A DNA stretch of 64,000 bases from Margaritifera margaritifera (taxonomy: Eukaryota; Mollusca; Bivalvia; Unionida; Margaritiferidae): NCBI GenBank assembly GCA_029931535.1, contig JAQPZY010001688.1:1342501-1406500 (forward strand). Direction: 5' to 3'. Below the pieces are notes generated by a model. It was not told where the DNA came from and searched no databases. It saw only the letters and a list, made by a program, of their open reading frames with translations. A program made the position numbers and the translations under genes. Of the stretch, positions 59,211-64,000 are shown in pieces. Every line of letters starts with the position of its first letter. Positions within the stretch are counted from its first letter, which is position 1.

Positions 59211-60077
59211 AATGTTGTGATTCATACAGTGAATCCTCAATGAGGTTCTTTCCACACCTTCGAAACTTTTTATATGATATGTTAGAGCATACTTTCATAG
59301 CGTGTGCACCTTCGAGAGTATATATTTCTCTCACTTGGCTGGAACCAATGGACATTATGGTGTACTATGTACCGAGTGTCATCACACTTACGTCAAGTTT
59401 GTGCACCATTTGGGTAGTACCTTCATCCATATAATCTAGTACTTGGACTTTCGGAGATTTGTCATGAGTGCACCTTATACTACTGTAAGAAGATTTGTAC
59501 AGCTATCTGACTTCACTGCACCTTCATTGTGTAGTATCGTCCATCTTTAGCACCTTGTACCCTTCAGCCACAAAATACGGTGTCCTTTCGTGTGGCAAAT
59601 CTTCAGTGCACCTTCACTTGTGTATCTCCTGTTTGCACCTTCTGCCACGGTAATTGCCAGTGCTTGTGCGGTGCTCTTTCTATAATATTTATGGTGCAGA
59701 TCATGAGCGCACAGCCCATTCTCTGGGGGAAACACCTTCTATTTGAAGTCATGGAATAAATATAATATCAGCTACATCGCCGTCAACATACGAGTTAAAA
59801 TCAATGTACTTAATACATTATCCAATTAATCCTTTGTCATTTTCTTTACACCGTCATTCTGTTATTTTGAATTGTACTTAAATATATGTATTTGCAGAAT
59901 ATAATCATATCTATCATATTTATATGTATTAGCAACTGCTATCGCCTTAGTAAAGTTATTTTTGTGTTGACAGTTTCTGTTTTCGTCGTCGCTTCTTTTA
60001 TGAACAGAGGTAGTGGACCTACCAACATATAACCGCCATTCGAGTCTGCTCAAAGTAGACCCCGAGCGGCGTTTGCG
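59211..60077. other. Insert between the two ~60-bp repeat blocks
   Basis: About 870 bp unrelated to the flanking repeat. It contains about ten occurrences of a TGCACCTTC-like motif between 59250 and 59750, and CCAGAGAATG (59210) with its complement CATTCTCTGG (59718). No coding domain. Confidence 0.5.
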
Positions 60078-60455
60078 GTAGATTTTATCTCGAGCGACTA
60101 CATATTTCTGTCCACTTGTGAGGGTTTGTCTTCCTAGGTTCTATCTCGAGCGACAGTATGTTTCCGTCCATCTAGAAGGGTTTGTCTTTCTTGGTTTTAT
60201 CTTGAACGATTATGTTTCCGTCCGTTTGGAAGAGTTTGTCTTCCTATTTTTACCTCACGCAACTACATGTTTCACTCTATTTGGAAGGGGTTGTATTCTT
60301 AGGTTTTTTCTTGGGCGACTACAGGTTTCCGTCCATTTGGAAGGGTTTGTCTTCCTGAGTATTATCTTGAGGGACTACATGTGTCTGTACATTTGGAAGG
60401 GCTTGTCTTCCTAAGATTCATCTGAAGCGACTGCATGTTTTCATCCATTTGGAAG
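60078..60455. repeat. ~60-bp tandem repeat, block B (about 7 units)
   Basis: Units of 55-62 bp resemble TTTTATCTCGAGCGACTACA, then TGTTTCCGTCCATTTGGAAG, then GGTTTGTCTTCCTAGG. The 98-codon frame over it (60118-60414) is a product of the repeat and not a gene. Confidence 0.85.
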
Positions 60456-60571
60456 TAAACTAAAAACAAAGAAAATTAATTAGGGTTCAGTTTTAATTAT
60501 AAAACTAAGTGTAAAGGATAAAATATAAAAATATGCAAACATCAAATAGGCTGAATGTTAACAATACACAT

Positions 60572-60592
60572 ACTCTCTCTCTCTCTCTCTCT
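60572..60592. repeat. (CT)n microsatellite
   Basis: About ten CT dinucleotides. Confidence 0.9.
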
Positions 60593-60720
60593 TCATATAT
60601 AATTTCTTTTATTCTTTAAAGGCAAATATTTCATCCAGGTCTAAATTCAATTTTTAAACTATCTCCCAATTTTTTATTCTTCCAAAGGGTCCCATTCGCT
60701 ATTATAGGATTTAAATTTGA

Positions 60721-60739
60721 AATAATAATAATAATGATG

Positions 60740-60775
<36 letters not shown>

Positions 60776-60791
60776 CAATAAATAAATAAAT
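60721..60791. repeat. (AAT)n/(AAAT)n microsatellite
   Basis: AAT trinucleotides with two GAT interruptions pass into AAATAAAT. Confidence 0.95.
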
Positions 60792-63082
60792 GTAAATTTG
60801 AAGGATGGGATGGATCACGTACGGGATTTTGAATCATTGCTTAAATACAAAATGGTGATCTAACCAGAAGATAATTATTTCATAGACCGTTTTATTTCGT
60901 GTTCAAAAAAGGATATTACACCTTATAAGACTCTTGTGCAAACTGTCATGGTGTTAAGCGTGTGACGTTATTGTGCTATTTTCAAAGAAACTTGTACGTG
61001 CTGCAGAGAAAACGCTTGTTTGTGCACTTTTACAGTATATTTCTGTAAAATATCGAGCGAGAAGCAGGAACACTTTTATTAACCCAAATAAGTTTCAAGA
61101 CGTGATTTGTATGGATTTATTCAAACGATATAGCATTGACCAGAGTCCGACGTTGAAACCTGGTTTCGATGGTAATAGGGGGTGCCTGTTGCAGAGGTTT
61201 GTTTATAGAGTGTTTTAAATTTCTATTACGGTTTAGGTTCGTACTATAGCCAGGTCGTACTATAGCCAGGTTTCTTGTAAGAAATGATTTACATATCGGT
61301 AAGAATGAACAGTTAGAAAACGTGGTAAAAAAAACAACAACTTGTGACGGTAATAGCAATTATTGGCTAACGTCATGCACGGTTTACCTCCGAGAACCTA
61401 GTGAATGTTATTACCGGGATAAAATCTTTACAGATATATTTTATGTCTTGAATAGATGGCAATTAAAACGTACGGGATATAGGTTACAGAGTGTTCTCAA
61501 TGGACTTTTCGGACACGAAGTAAAAAGATGTGGCATGCATTTTGCCATTAAGCGATTACAGTTCTATATATTGAATGAGGATTGGGGTGTGGAAAATATG
61601 TCGAAAAGGCAAAGATGGATTTACATTTCAGTATAGTGGTCGGGGAGCAGCTCTCGCCATAGTTTGCCTTTTTTCAAGTTCCACAATACAGTATCTGCGG
61701 ATTGTGTTAGACGGCAACATACCATCAAGACAGAAGTAAAATGGACAATCGTAAAAAAAGACTAAACTAGAAAAGAGCAGAGTAGCTGGCGGATTTCTCA
61801 ATTAAAACACGCGTGGCGGTTTCATTTTGATGGTTTTAGACAAGGTGGCTAAAACAATTTAGTCGGCTTTGGTCGGTTTGCTCAGTCTCAGATATTGATA
61901 TACTCCATACACCGCCAGTCTTTTTTTTTTTTTTTAACCTTTATATATCTAGGACAATAGTGGTAAAGCTAGTGGAATTAGATTGTGTTTTCTTTTTTAC
62001 CGGGCTTTCTTACTTTTGTCTTTATTGCATCGAATCATATTGGACACCTCTACGATTCAGAGCGCGTAAACACTATAGAATTGATCAATATGGATTGTAT
62101 CGACTATATTCAAACAAAACAAACACGTAGCTTGGAACCTCGACAGTATTTTTACTCGACACGAGAACTGATACGACAAGAAGATACGATTTTGATGCAT
62201 AGTTTCGTGGAGGGAAGGATCGGACGATTTGCTGGATGACTCGGACCTGTAGAGTGCGGCAGCACGAAATACCCCAAACTACCACAACACTAGTAAAATA
62301 TAACCCAAGCTGATATTACCAAAATTTTATCTAGATACAAGAAATTTTATTTAACGTTGGTGGTCTGATTAAAATACATATAACACTAGCGCTGTATGAG
62401 CTATTTTACCGACATAATATTGTTTCATAATTGAACAGACATGTACACAGGTTGTACATTTTTAGTGCAACAGTACACATAAAGACATTACAGTGTCAAT
62501 GGTAAAAGCTGATTAAAAGACCACGCAACATTAGATAAAAAGACTACAACAGCAAATTCAACTACAACACAGTAGTAGACAACATGCAAATGTAAAATTA
62601 TTTAATTTTATTTATGTATGAACATATGTAACACATCACAGAAAGGAGTACACTTAATAATTTCAATTGGGAATATGACTATTTTATTGCTTAAAAACAT
62701 GCACAATGTCCGCGAGTGCAGCCTATTAAAAGACAAGACAGATAAAAAAGACAGTACAGCAGCAAATTCAACTACAACACAGTAGTAGACAACATGCAAA
62801 TGCAATTGTTTTTTATTATTATTTTATGTATGAAGATATGTAGCACGTATCTAGTGCATAATTACATAGGTAGGCACGTTCTTAACAAAACCTGTATTAG
62901 TCCTCGATGTTTAATATTAGTTGCCCTTTCAGCTTTCGTCCGTTTGCGTTTCCCTGGTTTTCGACCAGCAGAATCTTTCGGTTTTTTCAACTTGTATGCT
63001 CCATTTGTTTTCATTCATCAAGAATGACACAGATTTCCCAAATAATTTATAGTTCCCACTCCCATACAGAGATCGTCTAAAG
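60792..63082. other. Unassigned stretch with orphan ORFs
   Basis: Frames at 60973-61218 (81 codons), 61322-61636 (104) and 61985-62239 (84), all plus strand, look more protein-like than the flanks, but none shows a domain I recognise. A 17-bp sequence, GTACTATAGCCAGGT, is duplicated at 61241-61271. The rest is non-coding. Confidence 0.35.
62537..62850. repeat. ~208-bp tandem duplication
   Basis: AGCAAATTCAACTACAACAC and GTAGTAGACAACATGCAAAT occur near 62550 and again near 62760, with similar flanks on both sides. Confidence 0.85.
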
Positions 63083-64000
63083 CAGGGGTCGGGAATCTTT
63101 TTGTCTGAGAGAGCCATGGACACCACATATTTTGAAAAGTAATTCTGTGAGAGCCATACATTATGTTTTAAACTAAAAAATTCAAGTAAATGTGTGCATT
63201 TTGTGTAATTTCAACACTAAAATTACAATAATTATGTCTCTGAATTCTTTTTAATAACATTGTTATGCTGTTGCTAATCAATAATAAGTATTTCTTACCA
63301 TTAATGCGACTTCTGGTGCTGCATGGCTTTGCTGATGGCTTTGTAGTCTGGTTGATACGTGGTGAGGTTAAGCTTCATGCAGGAGTTGAGACTTCCATCC
63401 GTTAAACGTGATCGCAGGTTGGTCTTAATGTTCTTTAGATGTGAGAAAGACTGCTCGCATGCATACGTAGAGCCAAACATTGTCAGTACAGCAATACTCA
63501 CACGCTGCAGTGTGTGGTATGTGACGGGAAGCGCGTTCCAAGTTTTGACAATCAGCTGGTCTGCGTGTTGAAGTTTTTTCATTTCTGCCCACTTGTGTTT
63601 ACTCGCCAACTCTGCTTGCTGTCGTGCAAGTCTTTCCAAATCTTCATTCAGTGAATTGAACTTATTCACCCACATGTCTGAGGCCTTCAGGTCAGCAGCT
63701 TGGAGCTCAAAATCTCTGACGGAGACACCGGGGATGCAACTCAGGTCAGTGCTGTCCACTGCACACTCGTGTGGATGGGTGATGAACTTAAAAAGACGGG
63801 TGTGCTCGCGAAATTCTCCAAAGCGCGCTTTAAATGACTGCAGGAGATTAGACGTGAAGCCTGCTAGCTGCTGAAGATTAAGATGTTGAGCAGGGTCACT
63901 TGAGGTGCACGTATCTTTGAACTCTCCCAGTTTTTCAAAGTGTAGTAAACGACCTGTTTCAATGTCGGCGATGAAGAGTTCTAGCTTGTTTTCAAATGCA
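63083..64000 (-). mobile_element. hAT transposon, 3' part (continues beyond the window)
   Basis: CAGGGGTCGGGAATC at 63083-63097 is a typical hAT terminal inverted repeat and is followed by a TCTGAGAGAGCCAT text common in these elements. GTCTAAAG at 63075-63082 may be the 8-bp target duplication. The transposase lies on the minus strand inside it. Confidence 0.8.
63301..64000 (-). CDS. hAT transposase, C-terminal part (EPM2AIP1/GTF2IRD2-like), partial
   Basis: One minus-strand frame stays open from the right window edge to the stop at 63301-63303, about 232 codons. It includes KLELFIADIETGRLLHFEKL and LQQLAGFTSNLLQSFKARFG, and it ends in the dimerisation block VSIAVLTMFGSTYACEQSFS, HLKNIKTNLRSRLTDGSLNS. 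No stop or shift is seen, so this part is well preserved. The catalytic core and N-terminal finger lie outside the window. Domesticated relatives include the transposase-like part of GTF2IRD2. It is most likely a transposon gene, given the TIR 200 bp downstream. Confidence 0.85.
   Translation of the reverse strand, partial: AFENKLELFIADIETGRLLHFEKLGEFKDTCTSSDPAQHLNLQQLAGFTSNLLQSFKARFGEFREHTRLFKFITHPHECAVDSTDLSCIPGVSVRDFELQAADLKASDMWVNKFNSLNEDLERLARQQAELASKHKWAEMKKLQHADQLIVKTWNALPVTYHTLQRVSIAVLTMFGSTYACEQSFSHLKNIKTNLRSRLTDGSLNSCMKLNLTTYQPDYKAISKAMQHQKSH

Noticed and set aside
60118..60414. 98-codon plus-strand ORF with internal repeats
   Set aside because: The repeats in the protein follow the ~60-bp DNA repeat, so it is a by-product of the array.

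Overview
The window is AT-rich eukaryotic DNA made almost entirely of transposable elements and simple or satellite repeats. No complete host gene is recognisable. A mollusc, probably a bivalve or gastropod, is the best guess. The support is a 'CTCACCTGAGC'-type repeat common in molluscan genomes (33761 onward), a Steamer-like Mag-lineage Gypsy element, a tyrosine-recombinase retrotransposon and several hAT and piggyBac families. The species is inference.

Layout. 1-3680: decayed LTR retrotransposon with an exact tRNA-Pro-type primer site; a 5'-truncated LINE is nested in its 3' LTR. 3681-12100: non-coding DNA with a (TA)n tract, a tRNA-SINE-like unit and an orphan ORF. 12100-17770: DIRS/Ngaro-like retrotransposon (gag, RT-RNase H, tyrosine recombinase) ending in an array of small hairpins. 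17770-22245: non-coding, with a long hairpin and a (GT)n(GA)n tract. 22248-25540: minus-strand LINE of the same family as the nested one. 26594-27040: C-terminus and 3' end of another minus-strand LINE. 27371-30682: plus-strand LINE in circularly permuted order (RNase H, ORF1, endonuclease). 30690-35150: non-coding, with one candidate host exon. 35160-35848: piggyBac relic. 35973-40685: near-intact Steamer-like element with 120-bp LTRs, a 5-bp target duplication and a 1301-codon gag-pol ORF. 41280-46560: a gag/protease relic and a second piggyBac relic. 47397-49639: a hAT element with both ends and an 8-bp target duplication. 49820-56032: a ZMYM-type hAT transposase split by a 3.7-kb minisatellite. 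56285-59030: repeats and a histone-type 3' stem-loop. 59036-60455: ~60-bp tandem repeats split by an insert. 63083-64000: terminus and C-terminal transposase of a third hAT element running off the window.

The elements are independent, often nested, insertions and do not form a pathway. The most unusual object is the minisatellite inside the second hAT transposase. About 30 units of ~123 bp sit at one point in the coding sequence. Most units carry a polypyrimidine-CAG acceptor followed 18 nt later by a GTATG donor-like sequence, so it looks like an intron expanded as a satellite. The Steamer-like element is the youngest insertion (2 LTR differences in 120 bp by eye), and its empty site is preserved in a paralogous repeat at 56285-56899.
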